Shown: in pieces, positions 16,741 to 28,649 of the stretch | How positions within the stretch are numbered: the first letter of the stretch is position 1 | Layout of the letters: each line of letters opens with the position of its first letter | From: Streptomyces flavofungini | Lineage (GTDB): Bacteria; Actinomycetota; Actinomycetes; Streptomycetales; Streptomycetaceae | NCBI RefSeq assembly: GCF_030388665.1 | Contig: NZ_CP128846.1 | Span: 8,590,001-8,654,000 of the forward strand | Direction: 5' to 3' | DNA length: 64,000 bases | Made by a program: the position numbers and the translations under genes | The notes under the pieces: model-generated | Database searches by the model: none | Seen by the model: only the letters and a program-made list of their open reading frames with translations | What the model was told of the DNA's origin: nothing

Positions 16741-18279
16741 CTACCCCTCGTACCGCTCCAGCACCGTCTCCACCGTGTCCGCGTCCCCCGCCGTCTTGTC
16801 CTCCCGGTACCGCACCACCCGCGCGAACCGCAGCGTCACCCCCGCCGGATAGCGCGTGGAGCGCTGCAATCCGTCGTAGGCGATCTCCACGACCAGCTCG
16901 GGGCGGACCCGGACCGTGAACCCGTCGTCCTCGACGGCGAGTTCGCGCAGACGCTCGGTCTGCCAGGCGAGCATCACGTCGGTCATGCCTTTGAAGGTCT
17001 TGCCGAGCATCGCGTACGTGCCGTCGCCGCGGCGCGCTCCCAGGTGCAGGTTGGACAGCTTCCCGGTGCGCCTGCCGTGGCCCCACTCGGCGGCGAGGAC
17101 CACGAGGTCCAGGGTGTGCACGGGCTTCACCTTGAGCCAGGCGGCGCCTCGGCGGCCCGCGCTGTAAGGGGTGTCGAGGCCCTTCAGGACGACGCCCTCG
17201 TGGCCGCGCTCCAGCGTGTCGGCGAAGAACGCCTCGGCGGCCCGGCGCGCCCCCTCGTCGGCGGGGTCCGCCACGACCGCGCGCCGCACCCGCATCGGCT
17301 CCGGCACCAGCCGCGCGAGCCGCGCGTGCCGCTCCCGCAGGGGCAGGTCGAGGAGGTCGTCGCCGTCGACGGACAGGGCGTCGAAGAAGACAGTGGACAG
17401 GGGCAGCTCGGTGGCCGCCCCGGCCACGTCGAGGCGCGAACCGACGCGGCCCGCGATGTCCTGGAAGGACCGCGGCCGCCCGTCGTCGCCGAGCGCGATC
17501 ACCTCGCCGTCGAGGATGAAGCGCTCGCCCGCCAACTCGGCGACGGCGGCGGTCAGTTCGGGCAGCCGTTCGGTGATGTCGTCGAGCGTGCGGGTGTACG
17601 CGCGGACGCGGGCGCCGTCGCGGTGCACCTGGACGCGGATGCCGTCCAGCTTCTCCTCGACCGCGCACGGACCGAGCTTGTCGATGCCCTCGCCCACGGA
17701 CCCCGCGCCGTGCGCCAGCATCGGCTGCACCGGCCGCCCCACGGTGAGCCGGAACTCCGCCAGCGCGTCCGGCCCGCGCGCCAGCAGCTCCCGCGCCACG
17801 GGGGCCGTCGACCCGGCCAGCATCACGGCCCGCCGCACCGGCGCGGCGGGCGTTCCCGTGGCCCGGGCGAGGCCCTCCACGGCCAGCGCGTCCAGCGCCC
17901 CCTGCCGCACCTCACCTGTGAGCAGGCCGAAGAGGAAGTGCTGCTCGTCCGCGGTGGCCGCACCCATCAACTCCTGCACGAGCCGCCGCCGTTCGGCCTG
18001 CGCGCCCGCCCCCGACACCCCGGCGAGAACGGTGAGGGCGGCGTCCACGTCCCGGACGGTGAGCGTCGGCTCGGCCGCCGGGGCGACGGGTTCCTTGAGC
18101 GCGTTCCAGCCCACCCCGATCCGCCCCTGCGGCAGCCGCCCCGCGAGATACGGAATGACGAGCGGCACGTCGTCGGGCCCGGCCGCCCGGAACAGCTCGG
18201 CCAGCAGCTCCACCTTCCGCGACCGCGCCGCCGTCGCGGCCACGCCCTTGGACACCTCAGCGACCCGCACGAACAACAT
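16741..18279 (-). CDS. ATP-dependent DNA ligase (LigB/LigC type)
   Basis: A 512-residue ligase. The N-terminal domain (about 1-190, LFVRVAEVSKGVAATAARSRKVELLAELF) is followed by the nucleotidyltransferase core: CAVEEKLDGIRVQVHRDG with the adenylated Lys (motif I), FILDGEVIAL (motif III), FFDALSVDG (motif IIIa), HEGVVLKGLDTPYSAGRRGAAWLKVKP (motifs IV and V) and a C-terminal OB fold. ATG at 18279 is used because actinobacterial relatives start MLxxRLAEVS; an in-frame start at 18294 is possible. It seals nicks using ATP, beside the NAD-dependent main ligase that bacteria carry elsewhere. It stands alone on the minus strand, convergent with the PKS. Confidence 0.92.
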   Translation of the reverse strand: MLFVRVAEVSKGVAATAARSRKVELLAELFRAAGPDDVPLVIPYLAGRLPQGRIGVGWNALKEPVAPAAEPTLTVRDVDAALTVLAGVSGAGAQAERRRLVQELMGAATADEQHFLFGLLTGEVRQGALDALAVEGLARATGTPAAPVRRAVMLAGSTAPVARELLARGPDALAEFRLTVGRPVQPMLAHGAGSVGEGIDKLGPCAVEEKLDGIRVQVHRDGARVRAYTRTLDDITERLPELTAAVAELAGERFILDGEVIALGDDGRPRSFQDIAGRVGSRLDVAGAATELPLSTVFFDALSVDGDDLLDLPLRERHARLARLVPEPMRVRRAVVADPADEGARRAAEAFFADTLERGHEGVVLKGLDTPYSAGRRGAAWLKVKPVHTLDLVVLAAEWGHGRRTGKLSNLHLGARRGDGTYAMLGKTFKGMTDVMLAWQTERLRELAVEDDGFTVRVRPELVVEIAYDGLQRSTRYPAGVTLRFARVVRYREDKTAGDADTVETVLERYEG

Positions 18280-18498
18280 GCGGCCATCCTGCAACGCCCC
18301 ACAGGATCCCGCACGACGCGGGACGCGACGCGTGTGACTGCTGGTGCTGTGCTTCGCTGCCTTCCGGAGGAGGGGGCGGGGCGTGCTGCCCGCGCCGATG
18401 ACGGTAGTCCGGCGTCAGCGACTGCCATCCCCGTAGGGCATGGGCGAGGCGGGCGTGGCGCCCGCCCACGCCCGCACCCCGTCCGGCTTCGGCCCGTC

Positions 18499-19869
18499 CT
18501 ACGCCGGTACGACGCCCCGGACGACGCCGAGCTCCACCAGGTCCTGGGGCCGCAGGCGCAGCTCCTCGGCCAGTGCGGGCACGTCGGCGTGCGGGCGTTT
18601 GAGGATGGCCGCCGCGGCCTCCGGGGCGATCACCGAGAAGTAACTGTCCGGTGCGGCCCAGGTGTTGGCCGGTGCGGCCAGTGCGAGGGCGCCGCCCGAG
18701 CCGCCCTCGCCGATGACGAGGGATGTGAGGGGGACGCGGGCGGCGGCGACGGCCGCGAACACGTCGGCGATGGCCGCGCCCGCGCCCGCGCGCTCCGCCG
18801 CCGCGTCATTGGCGGCCCCGGGCGTGTCGATGAGGGTGAGGACGGGCAGCGCGAGTCGGTCGGCCAGGCGGACGAGGCGGGCCGCGGTGCGGTATCCGGC
18901 GGGGCGGGTGGGGGTGCCGGTCTGGGCCGCGTACGCGACGGCCCGACCGGCCCGCAGGCCGACCCCGCACAGCATCCCGTCGTCCGTGCCACCGCAGCGG
19001 TCCCCGCTGATCGGCTCGCGGGAGTCGAAGTAGGCGTCCAAGTAGGCCTCGGCGCGCGGCCGTTCGGGGGAACGGGCGCGGCGTACCGCCTGCCAGCCGG
19101 TCGCGGGCGCCGCCGCCTCCCCGAGGGCGCGCGGCGGCTCGGGCGCGCCGGTCGCGGGCGTGGTGAGCAGCCGCAGCCAGTGCCCGAGGCGCGCGGACAG
19201 CCGGTCCGGAGCCACGATGGCGTCGACCGCGCCCGCCGCGAGCTGGCCCTCCGCCGTGTACGCGGCCGGGTCCGCGTCCGGCGGCCGCACCCGTGACCCC
19301 GCGAACCCCACCTGAGTGCCGGGAAGCGCGAGCACGACGTCGGCACCCGCGCCGAGCGTCGCCCAGCCGCCACCGGTCGTCGGGTCGCGGACCACCGCGA
19401 CCTGCGGCAGCCCGGCCGCCCGGTTCAGCGCCGACTGGGCCGCCACGCGCTGGAGTTGGCGCAGCGCCACCATGCCCTCCTGCATCCGACTGCCGCCGGT
19501 CGCGATCAGGGAGACGAGGGGGAGCCGGCGCTCGCGGGCGGCCGCGTACGCCACCTCCAGGCGGTCCCCGGCCCGCTCGCCGAGCGAACCGCCCAGATAG
19601 CGGAACTCGAAGGAGACGAGCACGGCCGGGAGCCCCGCGACCGTCGCCGTCCCGCAGATCACGGATTCCGACTCGCCGGTACGTTCCGTGGCGGCGGCTC
19701 GCGCGCTGTCGTACCCCGCCCACGCCAGCGGGCCGTCCGGCCGCCCGTCCCCGTGCGGGTAGGGGAGCTCGGCGAAGTCCGCCGTCACGAGAGCGAGGGC
19801 CGCGCGCGCGGACACGCGGCCGGGGGTGGGGGATGGGGAGGCCGGGGCGTTCGAGGAGGGATCAGGCAC
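18499..19869 (-). CDS. Acyl-CoA carboxylase carboxyltransferase, fused beta/alpha (AccD-like)
   Basis: A 456-residue carboxyltransferase with both crotonase-like halves. The first half has FEFRYLGGSLGERAGDRLEVAYAAA, SLIATGGSRMQEGMVALRQL and DPTTGGGWATLGAGADVVLALPG. The second has LPVLTLIDTPGA and LVIGEGGSGGALALAAPANTW, the acyl-CoA and biotin-binding glycine loops. GTG at 19869 is chosen: the frame is open far upstream only because the opposite coding strand allows it. It begins 11 bases after the sigma-factor stop, so it is probably cotranscribed. It would carboxylate acetyl- or propionyl-CoA with a biotin carboxylase subunit encoded elsewhere. Confidence 0.88.
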   Translation of the reverse strand: MPDPSSNAPASPSPTPGRVSARAALALVTADFAELPYPHGDGRPDGPLAWAGYDSARAAATERTGESESVICGTATVAGLPAVLVSFEFRYLGGSLGERAGDRLEVAYAAARERRLPLVSLIATGGSRMQEGMVALRQLQRVAAQSALNRAAGLPQVAVVRDPTTGGGWATLGAGADVVLALPGTQVGFAGSRVRPPDADPAAYTAEGQLAAGAVDAIVAPDRLSARLGHWLRLLTTPATGAPEPPRALGEAAAPATGWQAVRRARSPERPRAEAYLDAYFDSREPISGDRCGGTDDGMLCGVGLRAGRAVAYAAQTGTPTRPAGYRTAARLVRLADRLALPVLTLIDTPGAANDAAAERAGAGAAIADVFAAVAAARVPLTSLVIGEGGSGGALALAAPANTWAAPDSYFSVIAPEAAAAILKRPHADVPALAEELRLRPQDLVELGVVRGVVPA

Positions 19870-19880
19870 GCCTCGTACTC

Positions 19881-21608
<1,728 letters not shown>

Positions 21609-21789
21609 GGCAGGACACACTCCTGTCCCACTGCGGGGATGGGGACGAGTTCGGAAGCCTAGGCCAGAAATGTCCGACTTATCAGAGGGGAGTGGTACAG
21701 GTCACAGAGATCTCTCCGTGCACTTCCGTAATGCGGGCACCCGCTGAGGGGTCGAAAGGGCAAGGAAGCAGTAGAAGTGGAGATCGACC

Positions 21790-22203
21790 ATGGCCGTCAC
21801 GCTCGAACAGTCCGCCCGCGCCCGTCTGATCACTCCCGAGGGCCGTGAGCGGCCGATTCCCGTGGCGCTGCGCTATGCCGCGTCCGACCCGCTCGCGGTG
21901 CAGGTCACCTTCCCGCCCGAGGTGTCCCTCGACGGCGCCGAGGTCACCTGGGTCTTCGCCCGCGGCCTGCTGGAGGAGGGGCTCGACGCCCCGGCCGGCA
22001 CGGGTGACGTGCACATCTGGCCGTGCGGGCGCGAGCGGACCGTCCTGGAGTTCCACGCGCCGCACGGCCTGGCCCTGGTGCAGTTCGACCGGGCCGCGCT
22101 GCGCCGGTTCCTGATGCGCTCGTACGCCGTCGTCGGCTCGGGCCGCGAGGAGGAGGGCCGGGATCTGGACCAGGGGCTCACCAGGCTGCTCGGCGGGGTG
22201 TGA
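21790..22203 (+). CDS. SsgA-like sporulation/cell-division protein (SALP)
   Basis: A 137-residue protein of the SsgA/SsgB family found only in morphologically complex actinomycetes. Family blocks are visible: VALRYAASDPLAVQVTF, EVTWVFARGLLEEGLDAPAGTGDVHIWPC, ALVQFDRAALRRFLMRSYAVV and GRDLDQGLTRLL. SALPs steer septum placement and peptidoglycan processing during sporulation; SsgB recruits FtsZ. This one cannot be assigned to a named SALP by eye. GTGGAGATC precedes the ATG. It diverges from the sigma-factor fusion; the 180-base gap holds a perfect AGAGATCTCT palindrome at 21706. Confidence 0.92.
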   Translation: MAVTLEQSARARLITPEGRERPIPVALRYAASDPLAVQVTFPPEVSLDGAEVTWVFARGLLEEGLDAPAGTGDVHIWPCGRERTVLEFHAPHGLALVQFDRAALRRFLMRSYAVVGSGREEEGRDLDQGLTRLLGGV

Positions 22204-22237
22204 ACGGCGCGAACGCGGTGGGTCGGATCATCGCCGG

Positions 22238-22256
22238 ATAGGTTAGGCTGCCCTAA
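22238..22256 (+). promoter_or_regulatory. Iron box (DmdR1/IdeR operator) before the siderophore-interacting protein
   Basis: ATAGGTTAGGCTGCCCTAA matches 16 of 19 positions of the actinobacterial iron box TTAGGTTAGGCTCACCTAA. It lies 43 bases before the GTG at 22299, so Fe-bound DmdR1/IdeR should repress the gene. Confidence 0.85.
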
Positions 22257-22298
22257 CTCGATCAAGTCTGGTCGGGTGTCTCGAAGGAGGGGACCAGG

Positions 22299-23021
22299 GT
22301 GGGCCACGGCTGGGAAGGCGTCGTCCTCAAGCTGCTGCGCGGCAAGGACTTCCGTTTCACGGTGACCGGCGCCGACGAGGTGACCGAGCACTACCGCCGC
22401 CTTCACCTCACCGACGGCGGCATGCTCGCGGCGACCGGCGTGCACCCCACGATGTGGGTGCGGCTGTGGTTCGACAACGCGGGCAAACCGCACCAGCGCG
22501 CCTACACGCTGGTCGACCCCGACGCGCGGGCCGGCACGTTCAGCCTGGAGTTCGCGCTGCACGACGGCCCCGCCAGCGAATGGGCCCGCAAGGCGGAGGC
22601 GGGCGACACCATCGACGCGACCGTCCAGGGCACCGGCTTCGAGGTGCCGACCCCGACGCCGTCCCGGCTGCTCGTGGTCGGCGACGCGGCCGCGCTGCCC
22701 GCGATCAACTCGCTCCTCGGCGCGATGCCGGACACCCCCGCGACGATCTGGTTCGAGACCCAGCACGCCGACGACCGCGACCTGGACCTGCGCGTGGACC
22801 CCGAACGCCACGACGTCCACTGGGTCGAGCGCGGCACCGGCGTCGACCGCGCGGCCAGAGCCGGGCTCGCGGCCGCCGTCGAGGAGGAGCCCGACGCGTA
22901 CGTGTGGATCACCTGCGACACGACGACGACCCGGTCCCTGTCCGCGTACGCCCGCAAGGAACTGGCCGTGCCGCGCCACCGCCTGCACGCGCTCGGCTAC
23001 TGGCGTCCCGGCCCGGCCTGA
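22299..23021 (+). CDS. Siderophore-interacting protein (ferric-siderophore reductase, ViuB/SIP type)
   Basis: A 240-residue SIP-family flavoprotein. The FAD-binding barrel carries HQRAYTLVDPDARAGTFSLEFALHDG (RxYS/T-type motif with the His-x-Arg variant), and the NAD(P)H-binding part has RLLVVGDAAALPAINSLL and a C-terminal YVWITCDTTTTRSLSAYARKEL and LGYWRPG. It releases iron from imported Fe(III)-siderophores by reduction in the cytosol. GTG at 22299 is preceded by GAAGGAGGGGAC. The iron box upstream shows Fe-dependent control. It is a single-gene unit convergent with the oxidoreductase gene. Confidence 0.92.
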   Translation: MGHGWEGVVLKLLRGKDFRFTVTGADEVTEHYRRLHLTDGGMLAATGVHPTMWVRLWFDNAGKPHQRAYTLVDPDARAGTFSLEFALHDGPASEWARKAEAGDTIDATVQGTGFEVPTPTPSRLLVVGDAAALPAINSLLGAMPDTPATIWFETQHADDRDLDLRVDPERHDVHWVERGTGVDRAARAGLAAAVEEEPDAYVWITCDTTTTRSLSAYARKELAVPRHRLHALGYWRPGPA

Positions 23022-23028
23022 CGCCGCC

Positions 23029-24042
23029 TCAGCCGTAGAGCCCGGGGCGCGCCGCCAGGTCCACCGCGACCCGCGCGCCGTCGGCGAGGGCCCGCACCCC
23101 GGCCTCGGCGACGGCCGCCGCCGCGTACCCGTCCCACGCGCTCGGGCTCGACACCCGCCCCTCGCGGACACCGGCCACCCACTCGCGCACCTCGCGGTCG
23201 TAGGCGTCGGCGAAGCGCACCACGTAGTCCTGCGTGAGGTCCTGCTGGGCGCGGCCCGCCGAGCGCACCACCATGGCGGGCTCATCGCCGATGCGGGCGC
23301 TGCCCCGTTCGCCGACCGCCTCGCACGTGACCTCGTAACCGAACCCGCAGTTGACGAAGACCTCCACGTCCACGAGGGAGCCGCCCTCGGTCTCGAAGAG
23401 CACCAGTTGCGGGTCCTGGAGCCCGGCCGGGGCACCCGCCGAAGGCCGCGGCCGGAGCACGGTCACCGCGGTGACCTCCTGGCCGAGCAGCCAGCGCGCC
23501 GCGTCGATCTCGTGCGACACCGAGCTGCTGATCAGCATCGCGGAGGTGAAGTGCGGGGGCGAGGACACATTGCGGTGGCGGCAGCGCAGCATCAGCGGCC
23601 GGCCGATGCTTCCGCTGTCGAGCAGCGCCTTGAGCCTGCGGTACTCGGCGTCGTACCGGCGCATGAACCCCACCTGGATCAGCCGCCGACCGCCGCGCGC
23701 CTCCGCCTCGACCACGCGCAGCGCGGCCCGGGCGTCGGCGGCGAGCGGCTTCTCGCACAGCACGGGCAGGCCGCGCGCGAGGGCCGCGAGCAGCGCCTCC
23801 TCGTGCGCGTGGTCGGGGGAGGCCACCAGGACGGCCCGCACCCCTGGCTCGGCGAGGGCCGCGAGCGCGTCGGCGTGCACGCGCACGCCCTCGATCCCGG
23901 CGGCCGCCGCCTCGCCGCGCGCCCGGTCCGGGTCCGCGACGGCCACCACGCGGGCCCCGGCCACGGACCGCGCGAGGCGCCGCACATGGTCGGCGCCCAT
24001 GTGACCGGCGCCGAGGACGGCCACCCCCAACGGTTCGCTCAC
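23029..24042 (-). CDS. Gfo/Idh/MocA family oxidoreductase (inositol dehydrogenase-like)
   Basis: A 337-residue NAD(P)-dependent dehydrogenase. The N-terminal Rossmann domain has [47 protein letters not shown] with the catalytic EKP Lys, and [17 protein letters not shown]. The C-terminal domain has [14 protein letters not shown] with the His/Asp site. Members oxidise inositols or sugars. GTG at 24042 has GGGAGGGGAG upstream and overlaps the carboxypeptidase stop by four bases (GTGA), so translation is probably coupled. This pairing with a D-Ala-D-Ala carboxypeptidase is odd and the substrate is unknown. Confidence 0.9.
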   Translation of the reverse strand: MSEPLGVAVLGAGHMGADHVRRLARSVAGARVVAVADPDRARGEAAAAGIEGVRVHADALAALAEPGVRAVLVASPDHAHEEALLAALARGLPVLCEKPLAADARAALRVVEAEARGGRRLIQVGFMRRYDAEYRRLKALLDSGSIGRPLMLRCRHRNVSSPPHFTSAMLISSSVSHEIDAARWLLGQEVTAVTVLRPRPSAGAPAGLQDPQLVLFETEGGSLVDVEVFVNCGFGYEVTCEAVGERGSARIGDEPAMVVRSAGRAQQDLTQDYVVRFADAYDREVREWVAGVREGRVSSPSAWDGYAAAAVAEAGVRALADGARVAVDLAARPGLYG

Positions 24043-25244
24043 GGCAGCAACTCCCCTCCCAGTGCTCTGCGTCGGGCCACCGTAGCCGCCCGGCGCCGCA
24101 CGATCACCACGCACCCGGCGATCAGCGCGGTCGACCCGACGCCGACCAGGACGAGGGCGGGCCAGTCGGAGCCGTCGTCGGTGGCCGTGGGCGGCACGAT
24201 CGCGGCCGCCGCGGTCTGCCGCGTCCGGTCCGGGGCCTTGCGGGGCTTGGCGGGAACCAGCGAGCCCACGGGCTGCGTCCGGCCGGCCGCGGCGAAGCCC
24301 CAGTCCAGCAGCGACCTGGCCTCCTCGTACACTGCGTGGCCGCCTCGCCGCGGGTTCATCACCGTCACCAGGACCGTGCGCGCGCCCCGGTGCGCGGCGG
24401 CGATCAGCGTGTTCCCGGCGCCGCTGGTGTAGCCGTTCTTGACGCCGATCAGGCCGGGGTAGCGGGCCACGCCGTCGGCGCCGGTCAGGAGCCGGTTGGT
24501 GTTCCGGATGGGGTAGGACCAGTTTCCGCCGGGGAAGCGGGCGACGGTCGTCGAGCAGTAGCGGGCGAACTGCGGATCGGCGAGCCCGGCCCGCCCGAAC
24601 ACCGCCAGGTCGTACGCGGACGACACCTGCCCCGGTGCGTCGTAGCCGTCGGGCGAGACCACGTGCGTGTCGCGGGCGCCGAGCGCGCGGGCCTTGGCGC
24701 GCATCTGCCGGACGGTCTCGTCCCAGCCGCCGTTCATCCCGGCGAGCACGTGCACGGCGTCGTTGCCGGAGCTGAGGAACACCCCTCGCCACAGGTCGGA
24801 GACCCGGTAGCTGCGGCCCGCCGCGACCCCCACCAGGCTGCTGCCGCTGCCGACGCGGGACAGCTCGCGGCCGGTGACGGTGTGTCGGGTGTCGGGGTGC
24901 AGCCGCGGCAGCGCCGTCAGGGCGAACAGGGACTTGAGGGTGGAGGCGGGCGGCAGCCGGCGGTGCGCGTCGTGCGCGGCGAGCACATCGCCCGTCCGGG
25001 CGTCGGACACCACCCAGGACAGGGCGCTGAGTCCGCGGGGCAGGGGCGGTGTGCGAGGTCCCGGACGCACCTGCGTTCCGGGCCGGTCGAGCAGGGACGA
25101 GGAGTACGCGGGCGGTGGCTTCGGGGGCGTGGGTTCGGCGCCGACGGCCGGTCCCGCGAGGCAGACCAGGGCCCCGGTGGCGAGGGCTGTGGCGCGCACC
25201 GCGGTGGCGCGCCCGACCGGGCGTGAAAGGTACCTGATGACCAT
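24039..25244 (-). CDS. D-alanyl-D-alanine carboxypeptidase (class A low-MW PBP)
   Basis: A 401-residue exported enzyme. A signal segment (about 12-36) is followed by the peptidase S11 domain with SxxK at Ser101-Lys104 (PASTLKSL), SGN in LSSGNDAVH, and a KNG triad ([13 protein letters not shown]) in place of KTG, a variant of the third PBP motif. A Pro/Ala linker and a C-terminal membrane helix ([20 protein letters not shown]) with an RRR stop-transfer tail anchor it outside the cell. It trims the terminal D-Ala of peptidoglycan stem peptides. ATG at 25244 is used. Its stop overlaps the start of the oxidoreductase gene. Confidence 0.92.
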   Translation of the reverse strand: MVIRYLSRPVGRATAVRATALATGALVCLAGPAVGAEPTPPKPPPAYSSSLLDRPGTQVRPGPRTPPLPRGLSALSWVVSDARTGDVLAAHDAHRRLPPASTLKSLFALTALPRLHPDTRHTVTGRELSRVGSGSSLVGVAAGRSYRVSDLWRGVFLSSGNDAVHVLAGMNGGWDETVRQMRAKARALGARDTHVVSPDGYDAPGQVSSAYDLAVFGRAGLADPQFARYCSTTVARFPGGNWSYPIRNTNRLLTGADGVARYPGLIGVKNGYTSGAGNTLIAAAHRGARTVLVTVMNPRRGGHAVYEEARSLLDWGFAAAGRTQPVGSLVPAKPRKAPDRTRQTAAAAIVPPTATDDGSDWPALVLVGVGSTALIAGCVVIVRRRAATVARRRALGGELLP

Positions 25245-25559
25245 TCAGCCACCGTAGGAGCGGGCTCCCAACTGCGCAGATCGGCTTGGCCCGGGTGGAT
25301 GTACGCCGCCGTCGGGCCGCTCCGTCCGCGCGGTGCGCACGGCCCGAGCGAGCACGGCGAGAGCGATGACCGCGCGCACCGCGGCGCTCACCGGATCCCC
25401 CGTCAGGGACCCACCGTCCGCCGGGCGTACGGGAAAGGCCGCCCACACGTACGCCAGGAGCGCGCCGCCCGCGAGGGCGCACCCGTGCCGTGCCGCGCTC
25501 CCCAGCCGGGCCGCCGCGACCGGCGCACGACCGCGAGCGCTCCGGCGACGGCCACGAGG
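25245..25559. other. Intergenic stretch with no supported gene
   Basis: About 315 bases between the carboxypeptidase start and the acetyltransferase remnant. A short hydrophobic open frame on the minus strand (about 25250-25580) has no recognisable family. Most of it looks like degraded sequence. Confidence 0.4.
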
Positions 25560-25910
25560 AACCACAGGAACACGCGGGTCCACTCGGACCGTTCGGCGGT
25601 GAGGAGCACGGACGGGTGGCTTCGGAGGCGTAGCCGCGGCGCGAGGCGACCACGCCGTACCCGATCTCGATCGCGCCCTCGGCGGGCGGCCGGAACAGCC
25701 CGATCGAGCCGATCGCGAGGCCGCTGTCGCGCTCGGCCACGAGCCGATGCCCGCAAGGGCTCAGGCCCTGGGGGCGCTCGGTGAGGAAACCGGCGATGAC
25801 GCGGTCGCCCCCGGCGGGGGAGTCCGGCGCCCAGTCGGCGCGGCGGGGCCCGCCGAGGGCGGCGGCCAGTTCGTCGGGCATCCACGGACGCAGCACGAGC
25901 CGGTCCGTGG
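25560..25910 (-). pseudogene. GNAT acetyltransferase remnant
   Basis: The minus strand reads as the first two thirds of a RimJ-type [59 protein letters not shown] and [19 protein letters not shown]. After that helix the frame is lost, and the acetyl-CoA-binding C-terminal part is not found. There is no good start codon: homology begins at the stop of the FSR exporter gene, with only an internal ATG near 25880. It looks like the broken downstream gene of the exporter operon. Confidence 0.7.
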
Positions 25911-27236
25911 TCAGGTCACCGGCGGCGCGCCGGATTCCGTGCTCCGCACGGTGACTGTCCCGCCCCGTGCGTCTGCTTGCGGAGCCCGAAGGGGCGCCCC
26001 CTCGGTCGCGGCGGGCGCCGCCTCCGGCATCGCGGGTTCGCGCAGCGGCCGCAGCAGGAGCCAGCCCACGGCGGGCAGGGCGATCAGCGGGGCGAGGGCG
26101 ACCTGGAGGGACGTCCGGTCGGCGAGGGTGCCGATGAGGGGGCTGGCGAGGCCGCCGACGCTGACGGTCAGGCCGAGCGTGACACCGCTCGCGGTGCCCA
26201 TGTGCCGGGGCAGATAGTCCTGGCCGAGCGTGATGTGCAGCGAGAACGGCACGTACAGGCACGCCGAGGTGAGCGCCACGAAGAGGTACAGCGCGGGGCC
26301 GGGGACGAGGACGACCCCGGCGACCGCTAGGACACTCAGGGCGTACGACCACCGCACCACCGGCACACGGCGGTAGCGGGTCGCGAGACGCCCCCCGGCC
26401 ACCGTGCCCACCGCCCCGCCGACGTAGAGCACGAACAGGGCCGCCGTACCCGCGAACTCTGCGCCGAAGGCGCGCTCGCGCACGTACAGGGCGATGAACG
26501 CGCTCAGCCCGACGAACACCACCGAGCGGCACACCACGGCACCGGAGAGGCGCAGGAACGACGGCCAGTCGTCGCTGCCGTCGGCGTTCCCGCCGCGCCC
26601 CTTCACGGTCGGTGCCCCCGGCGCCCGCAGGGCCCGCAGCGCGGCCACGCACAGCGCGGCGCCCGCGACGGCGGGCACGACGAGCAGCGGGGACGCGCCC
26701 AGGCCACCGGTGGCGACGACGGCGGCGACCAGCAACGGGGCCGTGGCGAAGCCGACGTTGCCGCCCAGGGAGAACCACCCCATCGCGGTGTGGCTGCCCC
26801 GGCTCGCGAGACGCGCCACCCGGGCGGCCTCCGGGTGGTACGCGGCCACGCCGATCCCGGAGACGGCGACGACCGCCAGGGTGAGGGCGTACGAGCCGCC
26901 GACGCCGCTCAGCGCGACACCGGTGCCGCCCACCAGGGTGCTCACCGGCAGGAGCCACGGCATCGCCCACTTGTCGGTGAGCGCCCCGAACAGCGGCTGT
27001 ACCACCGACGACAGGAGCGAGGCGGCGAGGACGATGCCGGAGGCGGCGGCGTAGGAGTAGGCGCGCTCGGCCACGAAGTACGGCACGAGCGCGGCGACCG
27101 ACCCTTGGTAGACGTCCACGCAGGCGTGGCCGAGGGACATGAGAGTGAGGGGTCTGTTGCGGGCGGGGCGTCGTCGCGGTGCGGGGCCGGGGCGGGGGTG
27201 CGAGCGGGACGGAATCGTGGTCTTGTCTGTGGGCAC
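25911..27236 (-). CDS. MFS transporter of the FSR (fosmidomycin-resistance) family
   Basis: A 441-residue, 12-TM major facilitator protein. The start of TM1, [26 protein letters not shown], and [33 protein letters not shown] are typical of the FSR family, as is [34 protein letters not shown]. Such proteins export small polar drugs such as fosmidomycin. Both tails are hydrophilic and Pro-rich. ATG at 27236. It diverges from an AraC regulator; the shared 225-base gap contains an AT-rich stretch (27270-27302) that is the likely operator/promoter. Confidence 0.9.
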   Translation of the reverse strand: MPTDKTTIPSRSHPRPGPAPRRRPARNRPLTLMSLGHACVDVYQGSVAALVPYFVAERAYSYAAASGIVLAASLLSSVVQPLFGALTDKWAMPWLLPVSTLVGGTGVALSGVGGSYALTLAVVAVSGIGVAAYHPEAARVARLASRGSHTAMGWFSLGGNVGFATAPLLVAAVVATGGLGASPLLVVPAVAGAALCVAALRALRAPGAPTVKGRGGNADGSDDWPSFLRLSGAVVCRSVVFVGLSAFIALYVRERAFGAEFAGTAALFVLYVGGAVGTVAGGRLATRYRRVPVVRWSYALSVLAVAGVVLVPGPALYLFVALTSACLYVPFSLHITLGQDYLPRHMGTASGVTLGLTVSVGGLASPLIGTLADRTSLQVALAPLIALPAVGWLLLRPLREPAMPEAAPAATEGAPLRAPQADARGGTVTVRSTESGAPPVT

Positions 27237-27460
27237 GTTCCGATCGTCGCGAGGACACCCGGTGTCGGGCTTCCGATAAAGTGCCAGCCTGTATCGATTA
27301 ACCGCCAGGGGCGGCGTCGACGGCTTGCCGGGCGTCGACGGCCCGCCAGAGGTCGTGTGCCGGGCCGCGCAGGTCCGTGCCCGTGCGCGTCGGTGGCCCC
27401 TCAGGGGACCGCCCGACCGGTCTGCGCGGACCGCCCCGCGTCCCGGAGGTGACAGCGCCG

Positions 27461-28210
27461 GTGCCGGAAGCCGTCCGTCACACCCCCAAGGCCCCCACCC
27501 ACGTCCGGACCCTGGCCGCCGGGCAGCGCATCGACGCCCACCGGCACGACGACCACCAGATCGTCCTGCCGGGCAACGGAGTCGTCGCCGTCACCACCGA
27601 GGCCGGTACCTGGTTCGCGCCCCGGACCCGCGCCATCTGGGTGCCCGCGGGCACCGTCCACGCCCACCGCGCCCACGGCCGTCTGAACGCCCACTTCGTC
27701 GGCTTCCCCGCGGACGAGAACCCGCTCGGCCTGGACGCGCCGACCGTCCTGTCCGTGAGCCCGCTGCTGCGTGAGCTGATCGTCGAGTACACCCGGGACC
27801 CCGCCGACACCGGCCCCGAACGCCGCCGCCTGCGCGCGGTCCTGCTCGACCAGCTGTGCGCGTCGCCGCAGGCGCCGATGCAGTTGCCCACCCCGTCCGA
27901 CCCGCGCCTCGCGGCGGTGTGCGCCCTCGTCCACGACCACCCCGACGACCCCCGCACGCTGGCCGCGCTCGGCGCCGCGACCGGCGTCGGCGAGCGCACC
28001 CTCAGCCGCCTCTTCCGCGCCGAACTGGGCATGACCTTCCCGCAGTGGCGCACCCAGTCGCGGCTCTACCACGCCCTGCGGATGCTCGCGGACGACACTC
28101 CCGTCACCACCGTGGCGCGGCGCTGCGGCTGGTCGTCGCCGAGCGCGTTCATCGACGTCTTCCGCAGGTCCTTCGGGTACACGCCGGGGACGCACGGCCG
28201 CCGCCCCTGA
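27461..28210 (+). CDS. AraC family transcriptional regulator (cupin + HTH)
   Basis: A 249-residue regulator from GTG 27461, which has GGAGGT ten bases upstream; the frame is open to 27377. The N-terminal cupin (about 1-130) reads AAGQRIDAHRHDDHQIVLPGNGVVAVTTEAGTWFAPRTRAIWVPAGTVHAH. The C-terminal AraC domain has two helix-turn-helices, TLAALGAATGVGERTLSRLFRAELGMTFPQWRTQSRL and TVARRCGWSSPSAFIDVFRRSFGYTPG. It is divergent from the FSR exporter, whose expression it probably controls. Confidence 0.9.
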   Translation: MPEAVRHTPKAPTHVRTLAAGQRIDAHRHDDHQIVLPGNGVVAVTTEAGTWFAPRTRAIWVPAGTVHAHRAHGRLNAHFVGFPADENPLGLDAPTVLSVSPLLRELIVEYTRDPADTGPERRRLRAVLLDQLCASPQAPMQLPTPSDPRLAAVCALVHDHPDDPRTLAALGAATGVGERTLSRLFRAELGMTFPQWRTQSRLYHALRMLADDTPVTTVARRCGWSSPSAFIDVFRRSFGYTPGTHGRRP

Positions 28211-28256
28211 CCACGGCCCCGGCCGGGAGGGCGCCGCGGGTGCTCAGGATGCCGTC

Positions 28257-28640
28257 ATGGCTGCTCCGGACCCCTCGACCCGTACCTTCGCGCGGGACCC
28301 GGAGCTCGGCTTCCCGCCGCCCGGCGAGGTGCTGCACCGGCTGCGCACCCAGCGGGGCATGTCGCTGCGTCAGGTCGCCGCGGAGTGCGGCCTCTCCGTG
28401 TCCTTCCTCGCGTCCCTGGAGCGCGGCGAGACCGACATCGCCCTGGAACGGCTCGGCCGGCTCGCGAAGGTCTTCGGCCACGACGTCGGCTCGTTCCTCG
28501 GGTTCTCCCGCGGCCGGGCCGCCCCCTCGGTCTTCCCCCGGGAGGAACAGGAGACGCTGGACCGGGCGCCCGGTGTCGTCTACCGCGTGCTGCGCTCGCC
28601 GGACCTCGGATACCGGGTCGTCACCGGCGGCTTCGGCCGC
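28257..28640 (+). pseudogene. Truncated XRE-family regulator (cupin part lost)
   Basis: From ATG 28257 the product begins as an XRE-cupin regulator: LHRLRTQRGMSLRQVAAECGLSVSFLASLERGETDIALERLGRLAKVFGHDVGSFLGFSRG is a full helix-turn-helix domain, then VVYRVLRSPDLGYRVVTGG. After about residue 125 the similarity stops, no cupin domain follows, and the open frame ends at 28754 in meaningless Arg/Ser-rich sequence. The 3' part of another gene (GNAT) begins in a different frame, so a deletion has joined two genes. The DNA-binding part might still be made. Confidence 0.7.
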
Positions 28641-28649
28641 CGCCGCGCC

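Noticed and set aside
23029..27258. Very long open frame on the minus strand (about 1,400 codons)
   Set aside because: Only the last 337 codons match a family (Gfo/Idh/MocA). The rest is an Arg/Pro-rich shadow of the carboxypeptidase and exporter genes, whose motifs are clear in other frames.
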